Assembly: GCA_032119795.1 (NCBI GenBank)
Contig: JAUMFO010000003.1
Location: forward strand, 1 to 64,000
Reading direction: 5' to 3'
Source: JAGIBJ01 sp032119795
Lineage (GTDB): Bacteria > Actinomycetota > Thermoleophilia > Solirubrobacterales > Solirubrobacteraceae
Length of the DNA: 64,000 nt
Both the position numbers and the translations under genes were made by a program. Under the pieces are notes generated by a model that searched no databases, was not told the origin of the DNA, and saw nothing but the letters and a program-made list of their open reading frames with translations. The stretch's first letter is position 1. Each line of letters begins with the position of its first letter. Of the stretch, positions 36,001 through 44,928 are shown one piece after another.

Positions 36001-39000
36001 GTTGCCTGGCCGTCGGGGCCCGTCACCGTGACGGAACCGCTGCCATAGGCAAACGTCGTTGATCCCAGGTCAGCCTCGACGACGGCGCCCAGGCGCCCCT
36101 GACCGTCGTAAGTGAAGGTTCGGATCGTCCGTTCGGTCCGGCCGTCGAGGGTGGCCAGGTGGCGACCCTCCTTATCGAAGCGGTACACCTCGGCGCCGTC
36201 CTCAGACGGGATCAGCGTCTCATCGACGGGGTAGCGCTGCAGCGCGTTGCTTACGCGGCGGATCTGGCCGAGCATGCCCTCCAACATGTAGAGGCCATCG
36301 GGCCCCTGGGCGAGCTGCGCTGGATCACCACAGGCCGCCGAAAGCGGGCCGCCTTCGCCGGCGTAGATGTTGTCGGGCCAGTCGTTACGCCCCCGGCACT
36401 TGAGGCCGATCTTGCGGACGCGGTCCTTGTCTCCGAGTCGCCAGATGCCGCGTGCCGCGCCGTTGTGCTCTGCAATGAGCAGTCGGCCGGAGTCGTCGAC
36501 TTCGATGTCGGTGGGAGTGAGCTGGGACTCCGCAATGGGGCCCTCGCGTGACGCCTCAAAGGCGTACGTGGCCATGAGCTGCTCGGGGCCGCTCCCCTCA
36601 CCAGGCTTGTAGCGGAACAGGTAGTGGGTGTAGTCGTTGACGATGCCCGTCCAGTAGACGGTCCCGTCGGCTCCAGCGGTCACCAGCTGGGCCTTGGGAG
36701 TCCAGTAGCGGCAGTGGTCGCTATAGGGCCCACAGCCGGACACGTCTGCCAGGACTGACATGCGCCCGCTGGGATCGAGGACGTGAATCCCGCTGGCGCC
36801 AACGATGTAGAGGGTGCCGTCGCCAGCGACCGCCAGGTCGCGGGGGAAAATGGCGTGCTGCAGCGGGTTGGCGGAGTCGGCGCCGTCGGTCGCCGTTCCA
36901 TTGCCTACGGCGGTGGTGATGGTGCCGTCGGGGGCGACCTTGCGCACCCGACGGTCTTCCAAGTCGCCGATATACACCGAGCCGTCCGGGCCCGCTGCGA
37001 CGTTCATCGGCCACCGCAGACCGGCGCCGATGGCAGGGCCGCCATCACCGGTTCCCCACGGGGCGTCGGGGTCGCCTGCCAACGCGCTCGTGCCACCCTG
37101 CGGGTGATCGACGACGATACGCCCGATATAGGGCAAAGCGCGCACCACCGAGCCATCAGGCAGCACATCCATCGAGAAGGTAGGCGAGCTCAGCTCAGGG
37201 TCCTCGCCGGGCACGTAGCCCTTGCGGACCGTGGTGACGCGGTTGGGCAGGGAATCGGCCGAACGCCGTTGCCCGTCGCCTGTGTAGAGGGTGCCAGTGC
37301 CGGTGTCGTAGCGATGCTGGGCCGAGACGCCCCATCCGCCCACGCCCATTGAGCGCCCGTCGAGATACGGGACCGCGACGGTGTATGCGCGCGACACCGG
37401 GGTGCGATTGCGGCTCTCACCCAGCTCGCGGGCGGTCGGTACCTGCGACCAGCATTCCGTCTCGGATGAGTTGCACTCAAGCGACGGTCGATCGACCGTC
37501 GCTGGCCCAGCGGGCGCGGGCGGCATAGAGACGCTGGCCAGCATGGATGAGCCGCCTCCGCCGCGACCCCACGAAACTGCTGAGCCACGACCAAAGAACG
37601 GCATCTCGATGGCGATCATCTGCGGCTGCGCGACGCGCGGACGACCGATCCGCGAGACGGCTGAATACTCGCTCGGGAAGAGGTTTCGTACGTCGATGTC
37701 GGCCTCGGCACCACCGACCATTGGACGCCCAAACGCGTCGTTGCCGTCCCACCGGAACGTGTGCGACAGGTTCGCCGCTAGCTCCTGAAACGGCGGGGCC
37801 TTCACGCTGTGGATCAGCCGTTGGCCGGCGATGACAGCCACCACGCGGACCTCGTCGAGATCCTCAAGCGGCGCTTCGTCCGTCAGCTGCACGCGGAAGG
37901 AACGGGACCCGACCGCCCCCGGAGTGCGCGTCGAGTCGTACCGCAGCGAATACGGCGTGCCGCCCAAGTCGGCGACCTCGCCAAGCGACTGCACCTGGCA
38001 GCTGATGATCGACCCCGGCTGCTCGCAGGAGCCATCCGGGTCGCCAGCCGGGCCGTCACCGAAGTCGCCCAACTGTTCTGGCGGAAACCAGAACGCGTGG
38101 TTGAAGTCGGCAGACGAATAGCGGGTCATCCGCGCCCGCCAGAGCGTGTCGCCGGGGTCGTAACTGTTGGCGAGTTCTTCGAGCTCGGCCTCGGTGAAGT
38201 TGAAGTAGTCCAGCTCGTCGGCGTTCGCCGCACCGAAGCCCGTCACGTCTACGACCGCCTTCCCGGCGCTTTCGCCAACGATCTCGATCACGCGACCGTC
38301 GGGCTCGCCAGCCCATGCGCCCTTGGAAGGCTCATACGTACCGATCGGAATGTCCAAGCCAACCGGGAAATCAAGGAAGTTCTCGACGTAGGCAATGACC
38401 GGCTTGGAGAACCGGACGTGTTCGACGCCGTCGCCTTGTGCCTGGTCGATTTGAAACTCCGCCGCCCACGTGTATGCCGATTGATCGGGCAGGGTCGCCG
38501 GCATCCGCTTGGCACCTTCCTCGCCACCGACGGTGTATTCGGTCATCCGCATCGTGCCGCCGGTCAACGGAATCATCGAGCCGTCCGCCATCTCCTTCCA
38601 AGCTTGCGTTCCCGGGTGGACCAGGACCCGGGTCTGGCGCTCGCCGTCCTCGTCCTCGACCGGCGAGGACTCGGCGACCTGGAGCTGCGTCGTCGAGCTG
38701 CCGAACGTCACCGGTGTGCCGATCGGGTCTTGGGTGACGAGCCAAACGTCGTCGGCCCAGGTGTAGTCGGTCCACTTGGTCTCAACCCGTCGCTCGGCTG
38801 GAAGCGCACCTTGCACCTCATAGCGAAGGCGCAACTGTGCCCCGCCGTTGACGACCAAGAAGTACTGACCGTTCTCACGAGAGACGGTCTCGCCGAACTC
38901 CGGATGATCGATGACCGAGACCGTGACGCCCGCGGCCGGGTCGCCCTCTCCGTTGAAGACCTTGCCCGTCACCACCGCGGTGCGGCGCTCGTCGAGAATC

Positions 39001-41063
39001 GCCGGGTTGAGCCCGGTCTGCACGGCTTCGGGGCCGTCGTAGAGGAAATCGACTTGGTCGGGGAACGGCGTGACCGACGTGTCAGACAGTGGCGGAGCCT
39101 GCGGCATCGGGTACTGCTCGGTGACGATGGCCAGCTCGGTGGTCTTCGTGTGTCCAGCTCCGTCGGTGGCGGTGATCTCAACGGTGTGCGGGCCGTCGGA
39201 AAGTGCGCCGACGTCAACAGTCCAGTCCTCCGTGCGCGAGCAACCACCCGTGACGCAGGCCTGGGAGACCTGTTCGCGCTCGATGCCATCGACCTTGAGC
39301 TGCAGGCCGACGATCCCAGCGCCAGCGTCGGTGGCCTCGACGTGCACGCCGCGGGTGCCGGTGCTGGCGGGCTGGGACTCCAGATCAACGAGCGTGCCAG
39401 TCAGCGCGAGGGTCGGGTTGACGCGGTCGACCCGTACGGCAAACGTCTGCTCGGTGCGAAGGTTTCCGCCGTCGACGACGGCCGCCGTCAGCGTGTGCAC
39501 GCCCTCACCCAGCGCCTCCAGGTCAAGCGTGAAGGTCCGGCTCATGGCGCAGGCTCCCGCAGGGCAGGCTTGGGTGTCCGACGCGATCACCGCCGCGCCA
39601 TCGAGAACCTCGACGCGTTTGACGCCGGTCCCGGCGTCGGTGCCCGCAAGGGTGATGTCGCCGCTCTCGGCAGTGCGCCACTGGGTCTGGCCGGTGCTCA
39701 GCTCCCCCGAGAGCGTCAGCGCTGGGGCGGTGGTGTCGGGCACCGTCCATGTCACGTCGAGCGTCGGCCACTTCGTCGAATCGGCGGGGAACTGGGAACT
39801 CAGGCTCGCCTCAGTCGACGCCCACACGTAGGCGTTGCCCAGCGGCGCGCCCGCGTTCGTGGTCAGCTGAAAGCCGTAGTTGGGCAGCGACCCCGCGACC
39901 CAGCCCTGCACCGTGGCCAGCGGCGCTGACCACTGATACCAAGCCGTGTGCGCCTGCACGTTCGTTGCCGCACTGGTGTGGGCAGGATTGCTTGAGACGT
40001 CTCCGCCAAGCGTCGTCGTCCACGGCACGTTCGGCTTGCGCTTGTTCCACGTTGCCGAGGAATCCCACTCCGACGTCAGCGTCTTCAGCGAATGGCTCGC
40101 CAGCGCCTTTGGCGTGGCCGGCGGCGCATAGGCCCTAAATGACGCCGATGACACCACCGCGTTCGACGGAATCGCCGCTGCAACCGGAAATTGGAGCAAT
40201 GCGGCATAACTGCGGTTATAGTGGCCGGTCTGGAGGTAGGACTGCGCGCAGAACGTCGTGTTGGCCTGCGCGCCCGACGCCAGATAGCAGTCCGTCGCGC
40301 CATGGAAGTGCGTCGCGCCCTCTGACCAACTAAAATCCGGATCAATGGTTACTGGCCAAACGCGCTGCGGATCGCCAAGCCAAGAGCGGTCGGGTCGCAG
40401 CGTCACCGTCCAGCGCCCCGGCGAAACCCGACTGACCGACAACGCCAGCGCGTTGGTATACGCCGGATCCTCCGCGGAGTCCCACGCCAGCGGCGCCGCG
40501 ATCCGGTACCGCTCAGCGCCGCTGCCGTCGCGCAACACGACCTCGCCGCGCCCGTCGACGGCCGCCGACCACGACGCCCCGCCTCGGACGTCATACGCAA
40601 ACACCGACGGGGCCTTTGAACTGGCAAGCGTGAGCGTCTCCTTCACGCCACGCGGGACCGCCCGATACGAGACGTCAACGCCCGGCATGGCCTCGTCAAA
40701 CGCGGCCGTGGCGTCATCAACATCGATCTCACCCGAGGCACCCTTCAGACGAAACGACACCTCACGCCCATCGTGCTCCAGCTCAAGAGCCGCACCCAGC
40801 GACGGCGGAATGGCGACGTCACCATCCACAGAAACCGGGCGAGCAACTCCACCGTTCCCGCGCTCGAGCTCGGTATCGATGGGCTGCCAACCCTGATCCG
40901 TCTCAAAATTCAGCGGCTGCGAAGAGACCTGCGTGCGCAGCTTCCCCGGCGCCACCTCAGATGTCGTCGTGAACTCAGAACGATCAACAACCGCCCCGCC
41001 CGCCACAGAAGCTGACAAGCCGAAGCACACGCACACCAGCGCGGCAAAGAACGTACGAAACAC
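33030..41063 (-). CDS. Giant secreted RHS polymorphic-toxin-like protein
   Basis: 2677 residues. Signal peptide (MFRTFFAALVCVCFGLSASVAGG), N-terminal beta region, a DNRLRE-like domain (about 190-440), two Ig-like stretches (about 460-650), an HPEFGETVSRENGQY module (about 690-750), NHL repeats (about 1300-1610), YD repeats (about 1640-2360) and the RHS core to about 2524. The 153-residue tip has a long Ala-rich hydrophobic helix, a GGGGHDPFAKHRRPRGP stretch and a Lys/Pro-rich end, without a catalytic motif I can name. RHS shells usually encapsulate a toxin cut off after the core. GTG start with weak ribosome site. The next gene is translationally coupled, and the locus downstream stores cassette remnants. 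Confidence 0.9.
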   Translation of the reverse strand: MFRTFFAALVCVCFGLSASVAGGAVVDRSEFTTTSEVAPGKLRTQVSSQPLNFETDQGWQPIDTELERGNGGVARPVSVDGDVAIPPSLGAALELEHDGREVSFRLKGASGEIDVDDATAAFDEAMPGVDVSYRAVPRGVKETLTLASSKAPSVFAYDVRGGASWSAAVDGRGEVVLRDGSGAERYRIAAPLAWDSAEDPAYTNALALSVSRVSPGRWTVTLRPDRSWLGDPQRVWPVTIDPDFSWSEGATHFHGATDCYLASGAQANTTFCAQSYLQTGHYNRSYAALLQFPVAAAIPSNAVVSSASFRAYAPPATPKALASHSLKTLTSEWDSSATWNKRKPNVPWTTTLGGDVSSNPAHTSAATNVQAHTAWYQWSAPLATVQGWVAGSLPNYGFQLTTNAGAPLGNAYVWASTEASLSSQFPADSTKWPTLDVTWTVPDTTAPALTLSGELSTGQTQWRTAESGDITLAGTDAGTGVKRVEVLDGAAVIASDTQACPAGACAMSRTFTLDLEALGEGVHTLTAAVVDGGNLRTEQTFAVRVDRVNPTLALTGTLVDLESQPASTGTRGVHVEATDAGAGIVGLQLKVDGIEREQVSQACVTGGCSRTEDWTVDVGALSDGPHTVEITATDGAGHTKTTELAIVTEQYPMPQAPPLSDTSVTPFPDQVDFLYDGPEAVQTGLNPAILDERRTAVVTGKVFNGEGDPAAGVTVSVIDHPEFGETVSRENGQYFLVVNGGAQLRLRYEVQGALPAERRVETKWTDYTWADDVWLVTQDPIGTPVTFGSSTTQLQVAESSPVEDEDGERQTRVLVHPGTQAWKEMADGSMIPLTGGTMRMTEYTVGGEEGAKRMPATLPDQSAYTWAAEFQIDQAQGDGVEHVRFSKPVIAYVENFLDFPVGLDIPIGTYEPSKGAWAGEPDGRVIEIVGESAGKAVVDVTGFGAANADELDYFNFTEAELEELANSYDPGDTLWRARMTRYSSADFNHAFWFPPEQLGDFGDGPAGDPDGSCEQPGSIISCQVQSLGEVADLGGTPYSLRYDSTRTPGAVGSRSFRVQLTDEAPLEDLDEVRVVAVIAGQRLIHSVKAPPFQELAANLSHTFRWDGNDAFGRPMVGGAEADIDVRNLFPSEYSAVSRIGRPRVAQPQMIAIEMPFFGRGSAVSWGRGGGGSSMLASVSMPPAPAGPATVDRPSLECNSSETECWSQVPTARELGESRNRTPVSRAYTVAVPYLDGRSMGVGGWGVSAQHRYDTGTGTLYTGDGQRRSADSLPNRVTTVRKGYVPGEDPELSSPTFSMDVLPDGSVVRALPYIGRIVVDHPQGGTSALAGDPDAPWGTGDGGPAIGAGLRWPMNVAAGPDGSVYIGDLEDRRVRKVAPDGTITTAVGNGTATDGADSANPLQHAIFPRDLAVAGDGTLYIVGASGIHVLDPSGRMSVLADVSGCGPYSDHCRYWTPKAQLVTAGADGTVYWTGIVNDYTHYLFRYKPGEGSGPEQLMATYAFEASREGPIAESQLTPTDIEVDDSGRLLIAEHNGAARGIWRLGDKDRVRKIGLKCRGRNDWPDNIYAGEGGPLSAACGDPAQLAQGPDGLYMLEGMLGQIRRVSNALQRYPVDETLIPSEDGAEVYRFDKEGRHLATLDGRTERTIRTFTYDGQGRLGAVVEADLGSTTFAYGSGSVTVTGPDGQATVIATNAAGYATSITDADGASQRYEYTADGLMTSYEDQLEKTTEFTWGPTGRLLTDTTPRGGAQTLSRNEAGTTTAVNHTTAGGQTTTYTDERVLQPVSADPGDEGATVRRDVRTVTAPSGAQTTHTETAEDGSASTLTQADGTRVTQTRENDPRWGTEVATFGGTTTLPSGLQTSGAHATTVERGNGQDPQDPFDYESIIDSYTVDGRATTSTYDKGERTDTVLSPVGRESQVEYDEDDQPVRLSAAGRDDTTITWDARGRPTALAQGDAVEAMTYGPGGRLAQIVDAEDRATTISRDTVGRPTSVTTPGGQITGFAYDDAGWLTSTTAPDGRAFLFEYDDNGNQTQMTRPARAGSGGQALASTLEYDVQDRVTKLIGASGDEVTASYDSAGRLAEYEAGDGTSASTTYEPVQDGVGARLASVQTNEGASAEFDYDGPLLTGVTALGDTVTGDAMAAAPAVGLAYDSSLRLTSEEIDGDSVGYQYDNDDQATQIGDVALSYDAASGDPQTISAGDTATTVDVDTRGDLHALSSTAEAVGVSAPVLSESVVRDKLGRITQRSETVGAGPADVYGYQYNLAGQLTEVSLNGATAETYGYDATGGMTSRGTGAISTWIATDGHGRPTQTADGTALTWSPDGELLTLTAPGGAQTSFAYDGFGRLVEVTLPGGQVGRYRYDAMGRRTAVRLGGAMVRRFVYGAAEFPRARIDAAGDVLERYIYASYDHVPDLIVRRDGQRVRLITDTLGSVRAAVDADSGQVLQRLSYDAYGRVTQDTAPGTQPFGFKGSLSDPVAQGAGLVWMGVRAYLPSMARFTTPDPAGLEAVWNQHDALGGDPINLVDADGRLPIVLAIPAALAVRAVAMAAARAVAGAVARAAASRIGKAAGGLAGEFAVMAALGQMQCMTGAGAAAGSGPGGGGGHDPFAKHRRPRGPLTEGIGDPAQSLSDAGSTSQKSKHADGSTPGTKTPPPPPTRAGRIIALIRVIVELGKL

Positions 41064-41334
41064 AGGGACCTACAGGTGGGGAGCGCGAAGCCAATACCCA
41101 CCCTGAAGGTGAGTGCCGCCAACATACACGCCGCACACCGCGCCTCCCCGCTGACACCCCCACGATGTGATCAACCGGTGAGGATCGAAGGACTTCGACA
41201 TTCGGTCAGAGGACCACGAAACGTCTAACTACACGCCTTTCTCAGAACACAACCATCAAATGCGTCCCATGACCAGGTGATACCGCGCTACGCCTCGGGT
41301 CGTATCTAAAACAAACGTCCAGCCAGCTCTCCTC
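41064..41334. other. Intergenic region upstream of the RHS gene
   Basis: 271 bases, clearly less GC-rich than the flanking genes. It should hold the RHS promoter; a minus-strand TATGTT is visible but no convincing -35. No gene is seen, and the composition fits horizontally acquired DNA. Confidence 0.5.
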
Positions 41335-42765
41335 TTAGCGCGCCGTGAAGCTGCGCCGCGCCACGAGCCGGTCTCGTTTGCCGCCGCGCAGACCGGTCAT
41401 GGTGCGGAGCCGCAGCCGAGCCTCGTAGGTCGCGCCTGGGCACCAGCCAACCGGCCCGTGCTCGCCCTGGGCCGAGGTGACGCGCACCCGCACCACGTCT
41501 CCGGCGTCGAGCGACTCGCCCACGTACTCGTAGCCCAGATCAGGGTCCTGGCAGGTGGGCGCGCGCGGGCCGTGGACCGTCACGATGTACGACCGCTGCA
41601 TGCGATCGAGTGCGACCGGCGCACGGAAGCGCACGGCAACGGCACGGTTTGCGCCTCGGTAGCGCACGCGCAGCTGCGCCTTGGTGGCCGCGTCCCGCGG
41701 GAGTTCGTCCATGGCCAGCGGCACGCCCGGCAGCGCCTTGGCCGTCGCGTCGCCACCGACGACCTGCTGCCGAACGCCCCCACTGAACGTGGCAAAGACG
41801 GGCTCGGGCCGAGCGGCAGCCATCCCGATCTCTCGACGCGCCTCGCGGCCCTGTCGGTAGCGCTCGCTGGCGTACCGCGTGCGCTCACGCCACCGCCGAT
41901 CAGCGACCTTGCGCTCCGCAGCATTCAGCGAGCCGTAGTCCGGCCGTGGAAAGCGACGGTCAACGTCGGCCTGCGCGTCCGCGAGGGAACGCTCGATCTG
42001 GCGGGCCGGCCGAGGATCCACGGCCGACACCAGCAGATACGCCCCCAGCTCAGAGACGCGCTGCGGCCCGCTGCGCGAGCCGTCGCGCCGGACCACCTCC
42101 ACGCTCTGCGCCTGCGGCCCGAGGATCCCGAACGTGATCCGCGTGACGGCGGAGACCGGGCACGGGTCGCGCCGGCCGGGGCGGGACGCGCACCTCGCGC
42201 TGCTGGCATTCCCGCCGGTCCTCACCTCGCTCGACATCCCGGGAAACGCCGGTGCCCCGCCGACGACCTGGGCGCCGCACACGATGTGGAAGCCAGGGCC
42301 GTCCGACGCGATCCGAAAGACCGGTGCACCCGTCCCGTCATCCTCGACGCGCCCGAACCGACCGCGGTAGAGCTGGCCCGCCTGCGCGCAGGCGGCATGG
42401 CGGGTCGTCTCGAACGTACGGATCGCCCACGGAGGCCCGCCAGCGGGATCCTTCACCCGCAGCGGAAGGATGCGGACCGGGCCCTTGCGCACGCCCACGC
42501 CCTCGTGCGCCACGAACCTCATGCCGCCCAGCTCGGGCTCGTTCGCGAGCCGAAGTACGCCGCTTGCCGCCAGCGCCCCGGTCGTCACGCCGCCCGCGAT
42601 CAGGACGCCGACCAGCAGCCGGCCAGGCCCAAACCAACGCCGCCGACGCCCGCCATGTGGCGCAGCGGGCGCCGTGCCGCGATCCGCCGCCCGCGCTGGA
42701 TCGGCCGCGGCGCCCGCGTCGACGGCCCGCGCGAGGGTGCGCTCGAGATCCTGCAGTGCACTCAT
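41335..42765 (-). CDS. Membrane partner of ECF sigma factor
   Basis: 476 residues with one membrane helix near residues 48-68 (RLLVGVLIAGGVTTGALAASG) between a short Arg-rich cytoplasmic part and a large external domain with several cysteines. Its start overlaps the stop of the sigma factor gene by 4 bases (ATGA), the usual arrangement for an anti-sigma factor. The cytoplasmic part lacks a recognisable zinc anti-sigma motif, so the anti-sigma role rests on context. The external domain is unlike families I know. Confidence 0.65.
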   Translation of the reverse strand: MSALQDLERTLARAVDAGAAADPARAADRGTAPAAPHGGRRRRWFGPGRLLVGVLIAGGVTTGALAASGVLRLANEPELGGMRFVAHEGVGVRKGPVRILPLRVKDPAGGPPWAIRTFETTRHAACAQAGQLYRGRFGRVEDDGTGAPVFRIASDGPGFHIVCGAQVVGGAPAFPGMSSEVRTGGNASSARCASRPGRRDPCPVSAVTRITFGILGPQAQSVEVVRRDGSRSGPQRVSELGAYLLVSAVDPRPARQIERSLADAQADVDRRFPRPDYGSLNAAERKVADRRWRERTRYASERYRQGREARREIGMAAARPEPVFATFSGGVRQQVVGGDATAKALPGVPLAMDELPRDAATKAQLRVRYRGANRAVAVRFRAPVALDRMQRSYIVTVHGPRAPTCQDPDLGYEYVGESLDAGDVVRVRVTSAQGEHGPVGWCPGATYEARLRLRTMTGLRGGKRDRLVARRSFTAR

Positions 42766-43322
42766 CGCGACTCCCCCAGCGCGGCCCGCAGCCGCTTCAG
42801 TCCCCGAGACACCCGCTGGCGCACCAGCTGCTCACTGACGGCCAGCTCGGTGGCGATCTCGTCGTAGCCACGCTCGTCGACGACCCTCGCCACCAGCGCC
42901 TCGCGGATCTCCGGCGCAAGCGCCGCCAGTTGCCGGTCGAGGTCGGCGTCGCCCTGGGAGGCGCGCTCCTCGACCTCGGCGAGGTCGACGTCGTCGACCG
43001 CGAGCGGCTCGGCCTGCAGCGTTCGGCGGGCTGCGTCCTCGACGCGCCCGCGGCGCAGACTCTCCAGCAGCTTGTTGCGCGCGATCCCGTAGAGCCATGC
43101 GGCGACCGGGCCCTCGCCACGGAAGCGGTGCGCCTCGGCGATCGCCGTCGCGAACGTCTCGGCGGTGAGGTCGAGCGCCAGCTCCGGCGTCGGGACGCGC
43201 CGACGCAGGTAGGCCAGGACGGCGTCGACGTGACGGCGGTAGACCTCGGCAAACGCGTCGCCGTCGGCGTCATCGACGGACCGGCGGATCAGCTCATGAT
43301 CGGTGAGTCGCTCGGCGCGCAC
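42762..43322 (-). CDS. ECF sigma factor (RNA polymerase sigma-70 family)
   Basis: 186 residues. Region 2 features: DADGDAFAEVYRRHVDAVLAYLRRR, LDLTAETFATAIAEA and AWLYGIARNKLLESLRR. Region 4: LAALAPEIREALVARVVDERGYDEIATELAVSEQLVRQRVSRGLKRLRAAL. The GTG at 43322 is chosen since the family alignment starts within ten residues of it; no ribosome site is visible. It is cotranscribed with the membrane protein downstream, which may hold it inactive until a surface signal arrives. Confidence 0.93.
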   Translation of the reverse strand: MRAERLTDHELIRRSVDDADGDAFAEVYRRHVDAVLAYLRRRVPTPELALDLTAETFATAIAEAHRFRGEGPVAAWLYGIARNKLLESLRRGRVEDAARRTLQAEPLAVDDVDLAEVEERASQGDADLDRQLAALAPEIREALVARVVDERGYDEIATELAVSEQLVRQRVSRGLKRLRAALGESR

Positions 43323-43390
43323 AGTGGGTTGTTGCTTGGCGTCGCCCGTTTGTGACAGCCGGTCGGCGACGGAGTCTGCCGAGCCAATCC

Positions 43391-43437
43391 ACTTGGCGTC
43401 TGAGAACGCCGACGCTGGGCAGTTCTGGACGCCAAGT
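43391..43437. repeat. Interrupted inverted repeat downstream of MFS gene
   Basis: ACTTGGCGTC at 43391-43400 pairs with GACGCCAAGT at 43428-43437, and AGAAC with GTTCT inside, around a small asymmetric internal loop. It lies 12 bases past the MFS stop and upstream of the sigma factor, so it could be a U-less terminator or another palindrome of the REP kind. Confidence 0.6.
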
Positions 43438-43449
43438 CGGGATCAGCGC

Positions 43450-44670
43450 TCAGGTGCCCGCCGCCGGTTGCGGGAAGCCGCGCCGCGCAACCACCACGCC
43501 GGCGATCCCGGCGAGCGTCAGCGCGAGCGCAACCCAGGGCAGGATGCCGGCGCCGCGGGCGTCGAACGCGACCCCGCCGACCACCGCGCCCAGGCCGATG
43601 GCGAGGCTCCACGCCGTGACGGTGACGGACACGGCGACGTCGGCCGCGACGCCGCCGGCGCGCACGGAGGCCGTCTGCATGATCGGCGCGAGGCCGCCGT
43701 AGGCCAGGCCCCACAGCAGGCAGGTGCCGACGGCGATCACCGGCGAGAGGCCGAAGACGCCGAAGACGAGCGACGCCGCGGAGATGCCGCCGAGAGCCAC
43801 CAGCACCGTCCGGCGCAGGTCACGGTCGATGAACCGGCCCGACGCAAACATGCCGACCAGCGACCCCACGCCAAACAGGAGCAGCGCTGCGCTGACGCCG
43901 TTCTCCAGGCCTGCACGCTGCACGAACGGATCGACGTAGGTGTAGAGCGAGTAGTGGCCGACGATCACCGTGAACGTCACTGCAGCAATCGACAGGACGC
44001 CCGGGCGCCGCAAGACCGAGAAGAACGGCTCGCGATCATGCTCCGGCTCGCCCGCGACCTTCGGCAGCGACGTGGCCGCGAACACGAGAACGAGCCCGCC
44101 GATCACCGCCACCACCACGAACGACGCCCGCCAGCCGACGAGCGTCCCCAGCGCCGTCGACGCCGGCACACCCACGGCGAAGCCCACGCTGCCGCCACCC
44201 AGCGCAATCGCGAGCGCACGCCCACGCTGCGCCGCAGGCACCAGCGCCGCCGCGTAGCCGCCGACCATCGACCAGATCAGCCCCGTCACCAGGCCACCGA
44301 GAAAGCGCACGCCGAGCATCAGGGCGTAGTCGTCGACGACGGCCGTCAGCAGGTTCGACAGCGCAAAGCCCGACAGCGCGACGAGCAGCAGCCGGTGCCG
44401 CGACACGCCGCGGGTGACGGCAATCAACGGAACCGCGCCAACGCCGGCCGCCAACGCATACGCCGTGACGAGCAGCCCCGCACCACTCTCGCTCACTCCG
44501 AGATCCGCGGCCATCGGCGTGAGCAGGCCCGCGGGCAGCAGCTCCGTGACGAGCGCCACGAACGTCGCCGACGCGAGCAGGAGCAGCGGCAACCAGGGCA
44601 GGGGCGCGCCGGCGACTGGCGGCGGCTCGGGCACGCGAGGCCGATCGGCCTTGGTCAGCGAAGCGCTCAC
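43450..44670 (-). CDS. MFS transporter (DHA1 drug/sugar efflux type)
   Basis: 406 residues with about 12 membrane helices. ATFVALVTELLPAGLLTPMAADLGVSESGAGLLVTAYALAAG at the start and FLGGLVTGLIWSMVGGYAA are typical of the AraJ/NepI-like branch that exports sugars, nucleosides or drugs. The GTG at 44670 is favoured because TAATCT lies exactly 7 bases upstream; an in-frame start at 44748 would add 26 residues without similarity. It is divergent from the Nit1C operon; substrate unknown. Confidence 0.88.
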   Translation of the reverse strand: MSASLTKADRPRVPEPPPVAGAPLPWLPLLLLASATFVALVTELLPAGLLTPMAADLGVSESGAGLLVTAYALAAGVGAVPLIAVTRGVSRHRLLLVALSGFALSNLLTAVVDDYALMLGVRFLGGLVTGLIWSMVGGYAAALVPAAQRGRALAIALGGGSVGFAVGVPASTALGTLVGWRASFVVVAVIGGLVLVFAATSLPKVAGEPEHDREPFFSVLRRPGVLSIAAVTFTVIVGHYSLYTYVDPFVQRAGLENGVSAALLLFGVGSLVGMFASGRFIDRDLRRTVLVALGGISAASLVFGVFGLSPVIAVGTCLLWGLAYGGLAPIMQTASVRAGGVAADVAVSVTVTAWSLAIGLGAVVGGVAFDARGAGILPWVALALTLAGIAGVVVARRGFPQPAAGT

Positions 44671-44677
44671 CGCGGGC

Positions 44678-44683
44678 AGATTA
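44678..44683 (-). promoter_or_regulatory. -10 box of the MFS gene (leaderless)
   Basis: Minus-strand TAATCT, then 7 bases, then the GTG at 44670. No ribosome site is visible. Confidence 0.6.
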
Positions 44684-44859
44684 GGCGGGTTGGCCGCTGC
44701 GCCGCAGAACTCGGCCTGCCCGGGGCGCGCGTACCGCCCAATGTCCAACCACGAACTCCACCTTCCGGTTTCCGGAACTCGGGCGGGGCGCCATTTCGAA
44801 AGTGACAGGTGTGGTCTGGCCGATTGGCCCGCCGGCCAGCCCCAGCTTTATCCATACGC

Positions 44860-44924
44860 CCTTGGGCAGCAGCACGCGATCGGCGCAGAGTCCTTGGCAG
44901 CAACCCCTCGCTACTCCCAAGGAC
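44860..44924 (+). promoter_or_regulatory. Hairpin covering the ribosome site of the Nit1C operon
   Basis: CCAAGGAC (44917-44924), which contains the AAGGA ribosome site of the first gene, is the exact complement of GTCCTTGG at 44890-44897. An earlier CCTTGGG (44860-44866) is complementary to the same site (CCCAAGG, 44916-44922). Two mutually exclusive anti-ribosome-site strands suggest a translational switch or attenuator. Confidence 0.45.
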
Positions 44925-44928
44925 GCCC

